Assembly (NCBI GenBank): GCA_003282945.1
Contig: QBYG01000008.1
Coordinates: 1-62,734, forward strand
Source: Pelagibacteraceae bacterium AG-325-E23
GTDB taxonomy: Bacteria; Pseudomonadota; Alphaproteobacteria; Pelagibacterales; Pelagibacteraceae
Reading direction: 5' to 3'
DNA: 62,734 nucleotides
Made by a program: the position numbers and the translations under genes
Shown here: piece by piece, positions 9,443 through 19,549 of the stretch
Position numbering within the stretch: position 1 is the stretch's first letter
Layout: every line of letters starts with the position of its first letter
The notes under the pieces: model-generated
Told to the model about the DNA's origin: nothing
Database searches by the model: none
The model's input: only the letters and a program-made list of their open reading frames with translations

Positions 9443-10314
9443 TAACTTTGGCTTTCAATCCAAACTTTCCCAATTGATTTAGTTAGTTCCCTTATTCTTG
9501 CAATATATTCAGCCCTTTGTGCTACACTAATCACCCCTCTTGCATCTAAAATATTGAAGACATGACTACATTTTAAACATTGATCATAAGCTGGAAGAGA
9601 AATCTTTTTTTCAACTAATAATTTTGTTTCTTCTTCAAGCATTTCAAATATTTTAAATAAATTATCAGTATTGGCATATTCAAAATTGTATGCTGAAAAT
9701 TCTTTCTCTGACTGATGAAAAACATCTTTGTAAGTAATTTCTTCGTCATTCCAAATTAAGTCAAAAACACTTTTTTTATTTTGAATAAACATGCACAATC
9801 TCTCTAATCCATATGTAATTTCAACAGATACAGGTTTACATTCAACCCCAGCCATTTGTTGGAAATAGGTAAATTGTGTAACTTCCATTCCATCACACCA
9901 AACTTCCCATCCAAGACCTGCCGCTCCTAATGTAGGACTTTCCCAGTCATCTTCAACAAACCTTATATCGTGTTCCTCATGATTAATACCAATTGATGAC
10001 AAGCTATTTAAATACATCTTTTTTATTTCTTTTGGTGAAGGTTTAATTAAAACTTGGAATTGATAGTAATGTTGCAATCTATTAGGGTTGTCACCATATC
10101 TTCCATCAGTCGGGCGGCGTGATGGTTGAACATATGCAGTTTTCCATGGTTTTGGGCCAAGCGATCTTAAAGTGGTTGCTGGGTGGAATGTCCCAGCACC
10201 GACCTCTAGATCGTACGGTTGTAATATTACACAACCTTTTTTAGACCAGTACTTTTGTAAGTTAAAGATTGTATCTTGAAAAGATAAAATTTTTTTTTTT
10301 ATTTTAGAGACCAT
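9442..10314 (-). CDS. glyQ: Glycyl-tRNA synthetase alpha subunit
   Basis: This catalytic alpha chain makes glycyl-adenylate and is 290 residues long. Class II motifs are evident: [20 protein letters not shown] near residues 27-46, [15 protein letters not shown], and YGLERLCMF (motif 3). The start overlaps the 3' end of the upstream peptidase gene by 11 bp. An 11-T tract near the start encodes the lysine-rich N-terminus and needs no special explanation in this genome. Confidence 0.97.
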   Translation of the reverse strand: MVSKIKKKILSFQDTIFNLQKYWSKKGCVILQPYDLEVGAGTFHPATTLRSLGPKPWKTAYVQPSRRPTDGRYGDNPNRLQHYYQFQVLIKPSPKEIKKMYLNSLSSIGINHEEHDIRFVEDDWESPTLGAAGLGWEVWCDGMEVTQFTYFQQMAGVECKPVSVEITYGLERLCMFIQNKKSVFDLIWNDEEITYKDVFHQSEKEFSAYNFEYANTDNLFKIFEMLEEETKLLVEKKISLPAYDQCLKCSHVFNILDARGVISVAQRAEYIARIRELTKSIGKVWIESQS

Positions 10315-11113
10315 ACCTCTGCCAGATTGATCTTTCTTCTAATACACTAATTAATTTATCAGTATAATTTTCAGAAGATGCTAGCTTTTTTGATAACCAT
10401 CCTTTACTTTTTCCAAATTTCTTAATTTCTAAATCATCTCCGTATTTCTCTCTTAATATTTGATCTGCATTTCCTATTCCATCGATTAGCCCTAATTCTT
10501 TTGCTTTTTTTCCTGCCCAAAATTCTCCAGAGAAAAGTTCAATACCAGAGTTTTTGTTTAGTTTTTCTTTTCTGCTTTCTTCAACAACATCTATAAAATC
10601 TTGATGAATTTCTAATTGGATATTTTTTAAACGATTAATATCTTCCTCTTTTTCATCCAAAAAAGGATCTAAAGTGCTTTTATTTTTTCCAGCGGTGTAA
10701 ACTCTTCTTTCAATCCCAATTTTTTGAATTAAATTTTTAAAACCAAATGAAGCAGAAATAACTCCGATAGATCCTATGATTGAGCTTGAGTTAGCATAAA
10801 TTTCATCACCAGCACATGCAATAAGATATCCTCCAGATGCTGCCACATCCTCAGCAAAAATAATTACTTTCTTTTTTGTTTTTTTAGATTGTTCTTTTAT
10901 TAATTTACATATCAAATGTGATTGTACTGGGGATCCACCAGGTGAATTAATTGTAATTGCAACGGCTAATGCTTTCTTTACTGAAAAAGCCTTTTTTATA
11001 ATTTCTTCTTCACTTGAATATTCTATTCCTTGCCTGAACCTTCCAACATTTCCTATAACCCCTGATAATTTGAGGTGACTTATTATCTTTTTTTTTTTAA
11101 ATAATGAGAACAT
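10304..11113 (-). CDS. S49-family signal peptide peptidase-like serine protease (SppA/SohB type)
   Basis: The 269-residue protein fits the short single-domain S49 form that works as an oligomer at the inner membrane on cleaved signal peptides. The nucleophile is probably S93 in [10 protein letters not shown]. The lysine base is probably K145 in [11 protein letters not shown], and the GSIGVI strand lies between them. SINSPGG-like INSPGG occurs at 55-60. There is no clear transmembrane helix at the N-terminus, so membrane association is uncertain. It is first in the sppA-glyQ-glyS-ppdK run and divergent from the polyprenyl synthase gene. Confidence 0.85.
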   Translation of the reverse strand: MFSLFKKKKIISHLKLSGVIGNVGRFRQGIEYSSEEEIIKKAFSVKKALAVAITINSPGGSPVQSHLICKLIKEQSKKTKKKVIIFAEDVAASGGYLIACAGDEIYANSSSIIGSIGVISASFGFKNLIQKIGIERRVYTAGKNKSTLDPFLDEKEEDINRLKNIQLEIHQDFIDVVEESRKEKLNKNSGIELFSGEFWAGKKAKELGLIDGIGNADQILREKYGDDLEIKKFGKSKGWLSKKLASSENYTDKLISVLEERSIWQRYGL

Positions 11114-11181
11114 TAGAATTGTTATAAGTTTTTTAAATATATTATAAACCCTAGTTATAATTAAAGAATATGGTGCGTCAA

Positions 11182-11212
11182 TTGATAAGTATATTAATAA
11201 ATTGGATATAAT
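11182..11212 (+). promoter_or_regulatory. Possible promoter of the polyprenyl synthase gene
   Basis: TATAAT (11207-11212) is a consensus -10 box, and TTGATA (11182-11187) lies 19 bp upstream, slightly wide. Initiation would fall around 11219, giving a leader of only a few bases before ATG 11224, close to a leaderless mRNA. Confidence 0.3.
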
Positions 11213-11223
11213 AGTTTTAATTA

Positions 11224-12237
11224 ATGGGAACTGTAATACAGCTAAAAAAACAAATTAATAATTCATATGCAGATTTAAAAAATTCAGTCGATGATAAATT
11301 GATTCTTGTTGAAGAAAAAATCAATTCTAGACTAGCAAGTAAAGTTGAATTGGTTCAAAAGATGACCAAGTACCATCTAAAAACTGGTGGAAAAAGACTA
11401 AGAGCTCTCTTAACCTTGCAATGTGCTAAAATTTGTGAATATCAAAAAGGATTAAGAGATGTAAATCTTGCCGCTTGTGTAGAACTTATACATGCAGCTA
11501 CTTTAATGCATGACGATGTAATAGATAGTGCTGACATTAGACGAGGTAAAAAAACACTTAATAAAATTTGGGGAAATCATTCATCAATTTTGGTAGGTGA
11601 TTATTTACTTAGCAAATGTTTTGAAATGATGGTAGAGGACGGAAATTTAGAACTATTAAAACTTTTAGCAACTACATCATCTGAAATTGCCCAAGGTGAA
11701 GTTCTTCAGTTACAACACAATAAAGAAATAGATATCTTGGAAGAAACATATCTAAATATTATTTCATCAAAAACAGCTTCTTTATTTGCAGCAGCTACTA
11801 AAGTTGGAGCAATTATTGCTGAAAAAGATTTAAAATATAAAAATGCTTTGGAATTTTATGGAAAAAACTTAGGGCTTACATTTCAAATAGCAGATGACAC
11901 ATTAGACTATAATTCTGAATTAAAATTATTTGGAAAAAATATTGGCAATGACTTTTACGAAGGTAAAGTGACTTTGCCTATAATTTTACTTTACCAAAAA
12001 GTTGATAAGTTTGAAAAAGAAAAATTAAAATCTTTTTTTGAAAAAGATATTCGTGAAAAGCAAGATTTAGAACATGTCCTAATTCTAATAAAAAAAAATA
12101 ATATTATTAATGAGTGTTATAAAAAAGCAGAACATTATATTAATTTAGCTTCTAATTCTTTAAGTGTATTTGATGAGTCTGAAGAAAAAAATATATTAAA
12201 AAACTTAACTTCTTTTAGTATCGAAAGAAATTTTTAA
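11224..12237 (+). CDS. ispB: Long-chain polyprenyl diphosphate synthase (octaprenyl/decaprenyl type)
   Basis: A trans-prenyltransferase that elongates farnesyl diphosphate with isopentenyl diphosphate to make the ubiquinone side chain. The 337-residue protein carries the two aspartate-rich motifs, DDVID at 97-101 and DDTLD at 224-228, plus GGKRLR at 55-60. DDxxD spacing and small residues before the first motif favour a long-chain product; the exact length is not predictable. The stop shares TTAA 12234-12237 with pdxH on the opposite strand. Confidence 0.88.
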   Translation: MGTVIQLKKQINNSYADLKNSVDDKLILVEEKINSRLASKVELVQKMTKYHLKTGGKRLRALLTLQCAKICEYQKGLRDVNLAACVELIHAATLMHDDVIDSADIRRGKKTLNKIWGNHSSILVGDYLLSKCFEMMVEDGNLELLKLLATTSSEIAQGEVLQLQHNKEIDILEETYLNIISSKTASLFAAATKVGAIIAEKDLKYKNALEFYGKNLGLTFQIADDTLDYNSELKLFGKNIGNDFYEGKVTLPIILLYQKVDKFEKEKLKSFFEKDIREKQDLEHVLILIKKNNIINECYKKAEHYINLASNSLSVFDESEEKNILKNLTSFSIERNF

Positions 12238-12857
12238 GGACTTAATAATACTTTTTTCCATTTTTGGGGTGATCTAATATATTTTAATCTTTCATGAATT
12301 CTATTCTGTCCATCTAGCCAAAATTCAATTTCCTTTGGTTTAATTCTCCAACCAGACCAATATTCAGGACGTGGTATATTATTTTTATTTGGATATTTTT
12401 TCTTAAATTCCTCAATGGACTTATATAAATCTTGTCTTTGTTTTAAAATAGAACTTTGCTTTGAGGCCCAAGCACCTATTCTACTTCCATAAGCTCTTGA
12501 ATTATAATAATCATCAGCTTCTTTTTTTGATACTTTAGATGCAACGCCAATTATTCTAATTTGCCTTTGCAAACTTTTCCAATGAAAGCACATCGAAATT
12601 TTTGAGGTATTTCTGATTGCTTTGCTTTTATCACTATTAAGGTTTGTATAAAAAACAAATCCATTTTTATCAAAATCTTTAAGAAGCACCATTCTAACTG
12701 TTGGAAACCCATTTTTATTTACAGTTCCAACTGCAAATGCGTTTGGATCATTAATTTCTGTTTTTTTTGCTTTATTGAACCATTCCTCAAAAAGTTTTAT
12801 TGGGTTATTATGTTCTTTAAAGCAAAGATTTAGTCCAAGTGAGTTTTTTTCGTTCAT
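12234..12857 (-). CDS. pdxH: Pyridoxamine 5'-phosphate oxidase
   Basis: PdxH oxidises pyridoxine or pyridoxamine 5'-phosphate to pyridoxal 5'-phosphate with FMN. The 207-residue protein matches the family length. It shows the FMN-binding RMVLLKDFDKNGFVFYTN block (about 55-72), the SRIGAWASKQS segment, and the C-terminal signature WSGWRIKPKEIEFW with the terminal P. It is divergent from aroC with only about 30 bp between start codons. Confidence 0.95.
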   Translation of the reverse strand: MNEKNSLGLNLCFKEHNNPIKLFEEWFNKAKKTEINDPNAFAVGTVNKNGFPTVRMVLLKDFDKNGFVFYTNLNSDKSKAIRNTSKISMCFHWKSLQRQIRIIGVASKVSKKEADDYYNSRAYGSRIGAWASKQSSILKQRQDLYKSIEEFKKKYPNKNNIPRPEYWSGWRIKPKEIEFWLDGQNRIHERLKYIRSPQKWKKVLLSP

Positions 12858-12889
12858 AAATTTAAAAAAATAATTTATACATTAAAATA

Positions 12890-13975
12890 ATGTCATTTAA
12901 TACTTTTGGAAAGTTATTTAGGTTTACCACTTGGGGAGAGTCACATGGTCCGGCTATTGGATGCGTTGTAGATGGCTGCCCTCCAAATATTCCAATAAAA
13001 GAAAGCGATATACAAAAAGAACTTAATAAAAGAAAACCAGGACAATCTAAATTTACAACTCAAAGAAAAGAAGACGACAAAATTAATATTTTATCTGGTG
13101 TTTTTGAGGGTAGAACAACTGGAACTCCAATTTCCCTAATAATTTATAATAAAGATATGAGATCTAGAGACTATGAGACAATAAAGAATAAATTTAGACC
13201 AGGACATGCAGATTATACTTATTTCAAAAAATACGGTATCCGGGATTACAGAGGTGGTGGAAGACAATCTGCTCGCGAGACGGCGGCTAGAGTTGCGGCG
13301 GGTGCTATTGCAAAAGTTGTTTTGAAAAGTAAAATTGGAAAGAGGTATCAAGCTGTTGGTGCTGTTACACAATTAGGGATATTAGGATGTGACTTAAAGA
13401 AATGGAAAGACAAAACAATTTCTAGTAACCCATTTTTTTGTCCTGATAAAACTGTGATTAAACTTTGGGAAAAATATTTACTTGGGATAAGAAAAGCTGG
13501 ATCATCTTGTGGAGCAATAATTGAAGTTAGAGCAAGAGGAGTTCCGTTGGGACTTGGAGCGCCAATATACTCAAAATTAGATATGGATCTTGCGGCAGCA
13601 ATGATGAGCATTAATGCTGTTAAGGGTGTAAATATTGGATCAGGAATGAATTCTGCAATGTTAACTGGTGAGGAAAATTCTGATGAAATTTTGAAAAAAA
13701 AAGGTAAAACTAGTTTCAAATCAAATAATGCAGGTGGAATTCTTGGAGGAATATCTACTGGACAAGAAATAAATGTTTCATTTGCAGTAAAACCAACATC
13801 ATCAATTTTGTCATCGAGGAAAACAATCGATAGATTTGGGAAGAACACGACAATATCTGTAAAAGGAAGACACGACCCATGTGTTGGAATTAGAGCGGTC
13901 CCCATAGGAGAGGCGATGATGCATTGTGTAATTCTTGATCACTATTTAATGAATGCAGCTCAAAATAAAATTTAA
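12890..13975 (+). CDS. aroC: Chorismate synthase
   Basis: AroC eliminates phosphate from EPSP to form chorismate, the branch point to aromatic amino acids and folate, using reduced FMN. The 361-residue protein begins [20 protein letters not shown], the diagnostic N-terminus. It also contains [18 protein letters not shown] and the C-terminal [14 protein letters not shown] block. The stop codon is interlocked with that of dxs in the TTAA at 13972-13975. Confidence 0.98.
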   Translation: MSFNTFGKLFRFTTWGESHGPAIGCVVDGCPPNIPIKESDIQKELNKRKPGQSKFTTQRKEDDKINILSGVFEGRTTGTPISLIIYNKDMRSRDYETIKNKFRPGHADYTYFKKYGIRDYRGGGRQSARETAARVAAGAIAKVVLKSKIGKRYQAVGAVTQLGILGCDLKKWKDKTISSNPFFCPDKTVIKLWEKYLLGIRKAGSSCGAIIEVRARGVPLGLGAPIYSKLDMDLAAAMMSINAVKGVNIGSGMNSAMLTGEENSDEILKKKGKTSFKSNNAGGILGGISTGQEINVSFAVKPTSSILSSRKTIDRFGKNTTISVKGRHDPCVGIRAVPIGEAMMHCVILDHYLMNAAQNKI

Positions 13976-15885
13976 TTAGATTTTTTAATTAAAACTTTTG
14001 AATTCAAAGTATCTAATATTTTATTTTCAATACCAATAGAGTCTAAATTAGCAAACTTATACATTTGCTCTGGTTTATTATGATCAATAAATCTATCAGG
14101 CAATATCATTGATCTAAATTTAAGATTACTGTCTAATAAATTTTTTTCACTTAAAAATTGGCTCACGTGAGATCCAAATCCCCCTATTGAACCTTCTTCT
14201 ATTGTAATCAAAACCTCATGTTCTGTAGCGATTTGCCATATTAGGTTTTCATCTAACGGTTTTGCAAATCTTGCATCAATAATAGAGATATCAATTCCTT
14301 TTTTTATTAAATTTTCGGAAGCCAAAATACACTCCTGTAATCTTGCTCCAAAATTTAAAATTGCAACTTTTTTTCCATCTTTAATTATTTTTGCTTTACC
14401 CAACTCAATTTTCTCAGTTATTTCAGGTAATTGGACTCCCACACCATTGCCCCTTGGATATCTAAAAGCTGATGGTCTATCGTTTATATCCATTGATGTA
14501 TTTATCATTCTTACAAGCTCAGCTTCATCACTTGCAGCCATTACTACAAAATTTGGTAATGTTGAAAGGTATGTTATATCAAAAGATCCAGCATGTGTTG
14601 GGCCATCAGCACCAACTAACCCCGCTCTGTCGATTGCAAATCTAACAGGCAAAGATTGTATGGCAACATCGTGGACGACCTGATCGTAAGCTCTTTGAAG
14701 AAATGTTGAATATATTGCAGCGTAAGGTTTATACCCTTCAGTAGCCATACCCGCAGCAAAAGTAACAGCATGTTGCTCGGCTATCCCAACATCAAACATT
14801 CTTTCTGGAAATTTTTTTCCAAATAAATCCATCCCTGTTCCTGATGGCATAGCGGCAGTTATGCCAACGACCTTACTATCTTTTTCTGCATGTTTGATTA
14901 ATGAATTGGCGAATACTTTTGTATAAGAAGGAGTATTAGATTTAGATTTTTCTTGTTCTCCTGTTTTTACATTAAATTTTGAAACACCATGAAATTTATC
15001 CTCTGATTTTTCAGCAAACGAATAACCTTTTCCTTTTTCAGTTTTAACATGGATTAAAATTGGTCCATCATAATTAATATCCTTTACATTATTAAATACT
15101 GAGACCATTGAATCAATATCGTGTCCATCAATTGGTCCAATATAGTAAAATCCCATAGAGTTAAATAATGTTCCACCAGTTACTGCAGATCTTAAAAAAT
15201 CTTCAGCTTTTCCAGCTTGATTTTTAAATCTTTTTGAAAAAGCAGATATAATTAATTTTAATGTTTCTCTAAAACTAAAGTAAACTTTACCAGATAAAAT
15301 TTTTGCTAGATATTTTCTCATAGCACCAACAGGTTTTGAAATTGACATATCATTATCATTTAAAACAACAATCATCTTTGTTTTGCTTCCACCTGCATTA
15401 TTCATAGCCTCATAAGCCATACCAGCACTTATCGCTCCATCACCTATGACTGCAATTACATTGCCTGATTTATTTGATAACTTATTAGCTACTGCTATTC
15501 CTAATGCAGATGAAATAGAAGTTGAACTATGAGCAGCACCAAATGGATCATACTCACTTTCTGATCTTTTTGTAAAGCCGGATAATCCTTCACCTTTTCT
15601 AAGAGTTCTTATTTGTTTTTTTCTACCAGTTAGTATTTTATGCGGATAAGTTTGATGCCCTACATCCCAGATTAATTTATCATGAGGAGTATTAAATATA
15701 TAGTGTAAGACAACAGTCAATTCTACAACTCCTAGTCCAGCACCTAAATGTCCTCCTGTTTCAGAAACAACATCAATTAACTCTTGTCGAACCTCGTCTG
15801 CCAAAATTTTAATATCAGATTGTGATAATTTTCTTACATCATCAGGAAAATTGATATTATCTAGAAATTTATAATTATTGCTCAC
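13972..15885 (-). CDS. dxs: 1-deoxy-D-xylulose-5-phosphate synthase
   Basis: This thiamine-diphosphate enzyme condenses pyruvate and glyceraldehyde 3-phosphate, the first step of the MEP isoprenoid pathway. At 637 residues it is full length. The N-terminal half has [22 protein letters not shown] and the ThDP/Mg motif [13 protein letters not shown]; the C-terminal half has the transketolase-like [15 protein letters not shown]. Its start overlaps the ispA stop by 4 bp (15882-15885). Together with xseB this forms the conserved xseB-ispA-dxs operon. Confidence 0.98.
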   Translation of the reverse strand: MSNNYKFLDNINFPDDVRKLSQSDIKILADEVRQELIDVVSETGGHLGAGLGVVELTVVLHYIFNTPHDKLIWDVGHQTYPHKILTGRKKQIRTLRKGEGLSGFTKRSESEYDPFGAAHSSTSISSALGIAVANKLSNKSGNVIAVIGDGAISAGMAYEAMNNAGGSKTKMIVVLNDNDMSISKPVGAMRKYLAKILSGKVYFSFRETLKLIISAFSKRFKNQAGKAEDFLRSAVTGGTLFNSMGFYYIGPIDGHDIDSMVSVFNNVKDINYDGPILIHVKTEKGKGYSFAEKSEDKFHGVSKFNVKTGEQEKSKSNTPSYTKVFANSLIKHAEKDSKVVGITAAMPSGTGMDLFGKKFPERMFDVGIAEQHAVTFAAGMATEGYKPYAAIYSTFLQRAYDQVVHDVAIQSLPVRFAIDRAGLVGADGPTHAGSFDITYLSTLPNFVVMAASDEAELVRMINTSMDINDRPSAFRYPRGNGVGVQLPEITEKIELGKAKIIKDGKKVAILNFGARLQECILASENLIKKGIDISIIDARFAKPLDENLIWQIATEHEVLITIEEGSIGGFGSHVSQFLSEKNLLDSNLKFRSMILPDRFIDHNKPEQMYKFANLDSIGIENKILDTLNSKVLIKKSN

Positions 15886-16751
15886 TTTGTTCTATTTAAA
15901 ATATAATTTATTGTTTCTCTAAAATCGTCACCTTTTTTTCCAAAAATTTTTAAACTTTTAAATATTTTTAATTTTAAGTTATCTGCATATTTAATAGTAT
16001 TATTACTGCCCAGTAAACTTATTAAAGTAGCTTTTCCCATTTTTAAATCTTTTTTGGTTTTTTTTCCTGCACTAGATGTTTTGCCTCTTAAATCTATCAA
16101 GTCATCAGCAATTTGAAATAATAATCCAATTTCGTTGCCTATTTTAGTAAACTTATTCAGATATTTTGTTTTACCAGACATTATAATAGGGGCAACACAA
16201 CAGAAACTAAATAGCTTTCCAGTTTTTTTAATTTGCATATTTATAATTTGTTTTTTATTTTTTTTAATTTTTTCATAACTTAAGTCTAAAAACTGTCCAC
16301 CAGCAATTCCTGTATGTCCTGAGCTTTCGGAGAGTAGATTTATTAATTCTATTTTTTTATGGTCGTCTAAATTTAATCTTTTTTCACTAAGAATTTGAAA
16401 TGCAATAGTAAGTAGAGAATTGCCAGCAAGAATTGCCGTTGACTCGCTAAACTTTTTGTGTGTTGTCAATTTTCCTCTTCTCAAATTATCATTATCCATA
16501 CATGGTAAGTCATCATGTATTAATGAATAAGCATGTATACATTCAACTGCTGCTGCAACTTGCAAAATATTTTTTTTATCTACTTCAAATATAGACCCAA
16601 TATCAAAGAGTATTTTTGATCTTACTTTTTTGCCTCCAGGTAAAAGTCCATAAAGCATTGGTTTGGTAAGTTCAGTTTTTTTTTGTTTGGAAAAATATTT
16701 ATAAAGATAGTTGTTAGTTCTATTAACTATTTTATTTAACTTTTTTTGCAT
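15882..16751 (-). CDS. ispA: Farnesyl diphosphate synthase (short-chain prenyltransferase)
   Basis: The enzyme builds geranyl and farnesyl diphosphate from IPP and DMAPP, and its product would feed the polyprenyl synthase at 11.2 kb. The 289-residue protein has the bacterial FPPS first aspartate motif with the two-residue insert, DDLPCMDND (80-88), and a second motif DDLID in [18 protein letters not shown] occurs at 39-44. The operon context with dxs is typical. Its start overlaps the xseB 3' end by 20 bp. Confidence 0.94.
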   Translation of the reverse strand: MQKKLNKIVNRTNNYLYKYFSKQKKTELTKPMLYGLLPGGKKVRSKILFDIGSIFEVDKKNILQVAAAVECIHAYSLIHDDLPCMDNDNLRRGKLTTHKKFSESTAILAGNSLLTIAFQILSEKRLNLDDHKKIELINLLSESSGHTGIAGGQFLDLSYEKIKKNKKQIINMQIKKTGKLFSFCCVAPIIMSGKTKYLNKFTKIGNEIGLLFQIADDLIDLRGKTSSAGKKTKKDLKMGKATLISLLGSNNTIKYADNLKLKIFKSLKIFGKKGDDFRETINYILNRTK

Positions 16752-16986
16752 TTTTATTTGATTTTATATCTTTAATTTTAAAAATTGTTTTATTAGATAT
16801 GTCTTTAAAATTTTTTTGGAATTTTTTTTCTATTAATCTATTAATTTTTAATAAATTTGCATAGTCTTCAGATGTATTTTCTAGATTATTTCTATTTTCC
16901 AAATTTTTAATAATTTCGTTTGCCAAATCAGTAAGCTCATTTAAAGATTTTGACGCAATATCATCTGGCAAATTTTTTTCATTCAT
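16732..16986 (-). CDS. xseB: Exodeoxyribonuclease VII small subunit
   Basis: The 84-residue, mostly helical and strongly charged protein has the XseB-like LEN..L......Y..L..I..L pattern. XseB binds the large subunit XseA and is part of the single-strand-specific exonuclease VII. Sequence similarity alone is modest, but the position immediately upstream of ispA-dxs is the conserved site of xseB. The C-terminal tail after residue 65 is lysine-rich. It is divergent from the tsaC gene with a 20-bp gap. Confidence 0.75.
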   Translation of the reverse strand: MNEKNLPDDIASKSLNELTDLANEIIKNLENRNNLENTSEDYANLLKINRLIEKKFQKNFKDISNKTIFKIKDIKSNKNAKKVK

Positions 16987-17006
16987 ATATTAGTTGGTAA
17001 TATTAT

Positions 17007-17939
17007 ATGAAAAAGAATGATTCAAATATTAAAAAAGCAATAAAATACTTAAATAATAATGAGTGTATAGCGATCCCAACCGAGACAGTCTATGGACTGG
17101 CAGGAAATGCGTACTCGGATAAAGCAGTTTTAAGAGTATATAAATTAAAAAAAAGACCTAGAGGCAATCCTTTAATTGCTCACTATTATAGCATTAATAG
17201 CTTAAAAAAAGATTGTGAAATTGATAATACTTTTGTTAAACTTTACAAAAAATTTTGCCCAGGACCAATATCATTTGTTTTAAAATTAAAAAACAAAAGT
17301 AGGGTTTCAAAAATCGTTACAAATAATTCAAATTCAGTAGCAGTAAGATTTCCAAGTCATCCTTTAACTAGAAAACTGTTAAAAAAAATTAATTATCCAC
17401 TTGCAGCACCTAGCGCAAATATTTCAACAAGTATAAGTCCTGTTTCAAAACAGGATGTGGTTGATGAATTTGGTCCTAAATTAAAGTTTATCTTAGATGG
17501 TGGTTCTTCGAAAATAGGTTTAGAATCAACGATTATAAATCTTATTGGAAAACCTAATATTTTAAGATTAGGGGGAATAAATAGTAAATTAATCTATAAG
17601 ATAATTAATCCGTTAGAAAATAAGAATAAAAAAAAGATTAAAATAAAAGTTCCTGGTACTAGTAAATTGCATTATTCACCTGGAATACCTGTGAGACTAA
17701 ATGCCAAAAAAAATTATCAAAATGAAGCATATATATTGATAAACAAAAGAAAAAAATTAGATAAAAACTATTTTTATATAAGTAAGACAAGTAATTTAAA
17801 GCAAGCTGCAAAAAATTTGTATAAGACGTTAAGAACAATAAAAAAAAAAGGTTACAAAAAAATTGCTATTGAAAAAATACCAAATATTAACATTGGTGAA
17901 GCTATTAATGATAGAATTTTAAGAGCATCAAAAAAATGA
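17007..17939 (+). CDS. L-threonylcarbamoyladenylate synthase (Sua5 type)
   Basis: The enzyme forms threonylcarbamoyl-AMP for the t6A37 modification of ANN-decoding tRNAs. The 310 residues comprise the YrdC/TsaC domain (about 10-195; IPTETVYGLAGNA, KRPRGNPL, APSANIS, STIINL) followed by the C-terminal Sua5 domain (about 205-310). This is therefore the long Sua5 architecture rather than the short TsaC form. The stop overlaps the ABC ATPase start as ATGA at 17936-17939. Confidence 0.92.
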   Translation: MKKNDSNIKKAIKYLNNNECIAIPTETVYGLAGNAYSDKAVLRVYKLKKRPRGNPLIAHYYSINSLKKDCEIDNTFVKLYKKFCPGPISFVLKLKNKSRVSKIVTNNSNSVAVRFPSHPLTRKLLKKINYPLAAPSANISTSISPVSKQDVVDEFGPKLKFILDGGSSKIGLESTIINLIGKPNILRLGGINSKLIYKIINPLENKNKKKIKIKVPGTSKLHYSPGIPVRLNAKKNYQNEAYILINKRKKLDKNYFYISKTSNLKQAAKNLYKTLRTIKKKGYKKIAIEKIPNINIGEAINDRILRASKK

Positions 17940-18673
17940 AAAATTTAATTGAGGTTCAAAACATAAAAAAAAATTATGGCAAAAAAGAAGCTGTAAAAGG
18001 AATATCATTTAATGTTGAGGAAGATGAAATTTTAGGTTTACTTGGTCCTAATGGATCTGGAAAAACAACAACTATTGGAATGTTGCTAGGCTTGCTTAAA
18101 CCTACAAGTGGTCAAATATTTATCAATAATCTTAAACTTGAAGAAAATAGAATTCAAATTCTTGAAAAAATTAATTTTATATCACCTTATATTGAATTGC
18201 CCAAAAAACTTACAGTGAAACAAAATTTATATGTTTATTCTAAACTTTATAAAGTTAAAAATATTAATGAACGAATTGAGTATTTGTCGGAAAAGCTAAG
18301 AATAGGTGAATTATTAAACAGTATTACCGGGGAACTTTCATCAGGTCAAAAAAATAGAGTAAGTTTAGCTAAAGCTCTAGTTAATGAACCAAAAGTTCTG
18401 CTACTTGATGAACCAACAGCTTCTTTAGACCCAGAAGTAGGAGATTTTGTTAGAACATTTTTAGAAGATTATAAAAAAGAAAAAAAAATTTCGATTCTTT
18501 TAGCTTCTCATAATATGAATGAAGTCACACGTTTATGTAAATCTGTATTAATGATGAAAAATGGAGAAATAATAGACCAAGGCAAACCTGAAGATTTAAT
18601 TGCAAAACATGGAAGAACAAATTTAGAGGAAGTTTTTTTAAAACTATCAAGGAGTAATAGTGAGTTTAACTAG
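17936..18673 (+). CDS. ABC transporter ATP-binding protein
   Basis: The 245-residue single-domain ATPase has Walker A GPNGSGKT (about residues 37-44), the signature LSSGQKNR, and Walker B LLLDEPTASLDP. It belongs to the DrrA/CcmA-like class that pairs with ABC-2 permeases in export. The permease gene overlaps its 3' end by 14 bp (18660-18673), so the two make a complete exporter. No substrate can be assigned. Confidence 0.92.
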   Translation: MKNLIEVQNIKKNYGKKEAVKGISFNVEEDEILGLLGPNGSGKTTTIGMLLGLLKPTSGQIFINNLKLEENRIQILEKINFISPYIELPKKLTVKQNLYVYSKLYKVKNINERIEYLSEKLRIGELLNSITGELSSGQKNRVSLAKALVNEPKVLLLDEPTASLDPEVGDFVRTFLEDYKKEKKISILLASHNMNEVTRLCKSVLMMKNGEIIDQGKPEDLIAKHGRTNLEEVFLKLSRSNSEFN

Positions 18674-19451
18674 AATATACGGTTTATTTTTGAGGCATTT
18701 TTATCTAATCACTAGGTCATTTCCTAGGGTATTAGATCTAGTTTACTGGCCATCTATTCAAATTACATTATGGGGATTTATATCAAATTTTTTTGCAACG
18801 CACACGACTTATTACAATAATGCAGTTGGTGTAATCCTTACTTGTGCAATTCTTTACGATTTTTTGTTTAGAACAAGTATTGGTTTTAATATGCTTTTTT
18901 TAGAGGAAATTTGGAGTAGAAATTTTACTAATCTTTTCATAGCACCAATGAGAATTGGTGAGATTTTAACCTCACTTGTTATAACTGCTTTAATTAGGTC
19001 ACTAATTGGTCTGGTTCCAGCAATTTTACTTACATCTCCATTATTTGGAATTTCAATTTTAGATTTAGGAGTATTTTTATTTTTTCTTTTTTTGAGTCTT
19101 TATATTTTTGGGATCACACTTGGTATTTTAGTTTCTTCAGGTTTACTTAGATTTGGTCCGTCTTTTGAAAATATAGCATGGTCAACAATGTTTTTACTGG
19201 CACCCTTTGGATGCATTTATTATCCAATAGAAACTCTTCCAGAAATATTTCAAAAAATAGCTTATTTACTTCCATTGGTTTACATATTTGAAGAAGCTAG
19301 AAATATTTTGATTAATCAAACAGTTAATATCGAAAATGTTTACTATGCATTTATGTGGAACGCTTTTTATTTTTCTCTTTCAATTGCTTTGTTTTATTAT
19401 TCTTTCGATGCTGCAAAAAATAAAGGGACTTTGATTAATATGGGTGAATAA
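18660..19451 (+). CDS. ABC-2 type transporter permease
   Basis: The 263-residue protein shows about six hydrophobic segments and the ABC-2 family layout, including the C-terminal block APFGCIYYPIETLPEIFQKIAYLLPLVYIFE. It forms the membrane channel for the preceding ATPase. Related two-gene exporters move drugs, lipids or polysaccharides, but nothing here identifies the cargo. Its stop codon ends at 19451, the base directly next to the CCA end of the convergent tRNA-Arg. Confidence 0.9.
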   Translation: MSLTRIYGLFLRHFYLITRSFPRVLDLVYWPSIQITLWGFISNFFATHTTYYNNAVGVILTCAILYDFLFRTSIGFNMLFLEEIWSRNFTNLFIAPMRIGEILTSLVITALIRSLIGLVPAILLTSPLFGISILDLGVFLFFLFLSLYIFGITLGILVSSGLLRFGPSFENIAWSTMFLLAPFGCIYYPIETLPEIFQKIAYLLPLVYIFEEARNILINQTVNIENVYYAFMWNAFYFSLSIALFYYSFDAAKNKGTLINMGE

Positions 19452-19528
19452 TGGTGCGCCCGCAAGGAGTCGAACCCTGAACCTCCAGAGCCGAAATCTG
19501 GCGCTCTATCCAGTTGAGCTACAAGCGC
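19452..19528 (-). tRNA. tRNA-Arg (anticodon UCG)
   Basis: On the minus strand the acceptor stem GCGCTTG pairs with CGGGCGC (two G-U pairs), followed by discriminator A and an encoded CCA ending at 19452. The anticodon arm CCAGA-TTTCGGC-TCTGG gives anticodon TCG, reading CGN arginine codons. The T arm is CAGGG-TTCGACT-CCTTG. The gene touches the upstream permease stop codon and lies 21 bp from the divergent rluD start. Confidence 0.95.
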
Positions 19529-19549
19529 ATATTGTATATTTATATCAAT

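Noticed and set aside
10288-10301. Long T tract near the glyQ start (and a similar one at 11088-11098) as phase-variation switches
   Set aside because: Both encode lysine runs in essential or housekeeping genes in a very AT-rich genome; there is no sign of frame variation.
13348-13905. 185-codon minus-strand frame inside aroC
   Set aside because: It is antisense to the highly conserved chorismate synthase coding sequence.
19514-19549. Upstream start codon for rluD at 19514
   Set aside because: It would place the start inside the tRNA-Arg gene; the ATG at 19550 fits the family.
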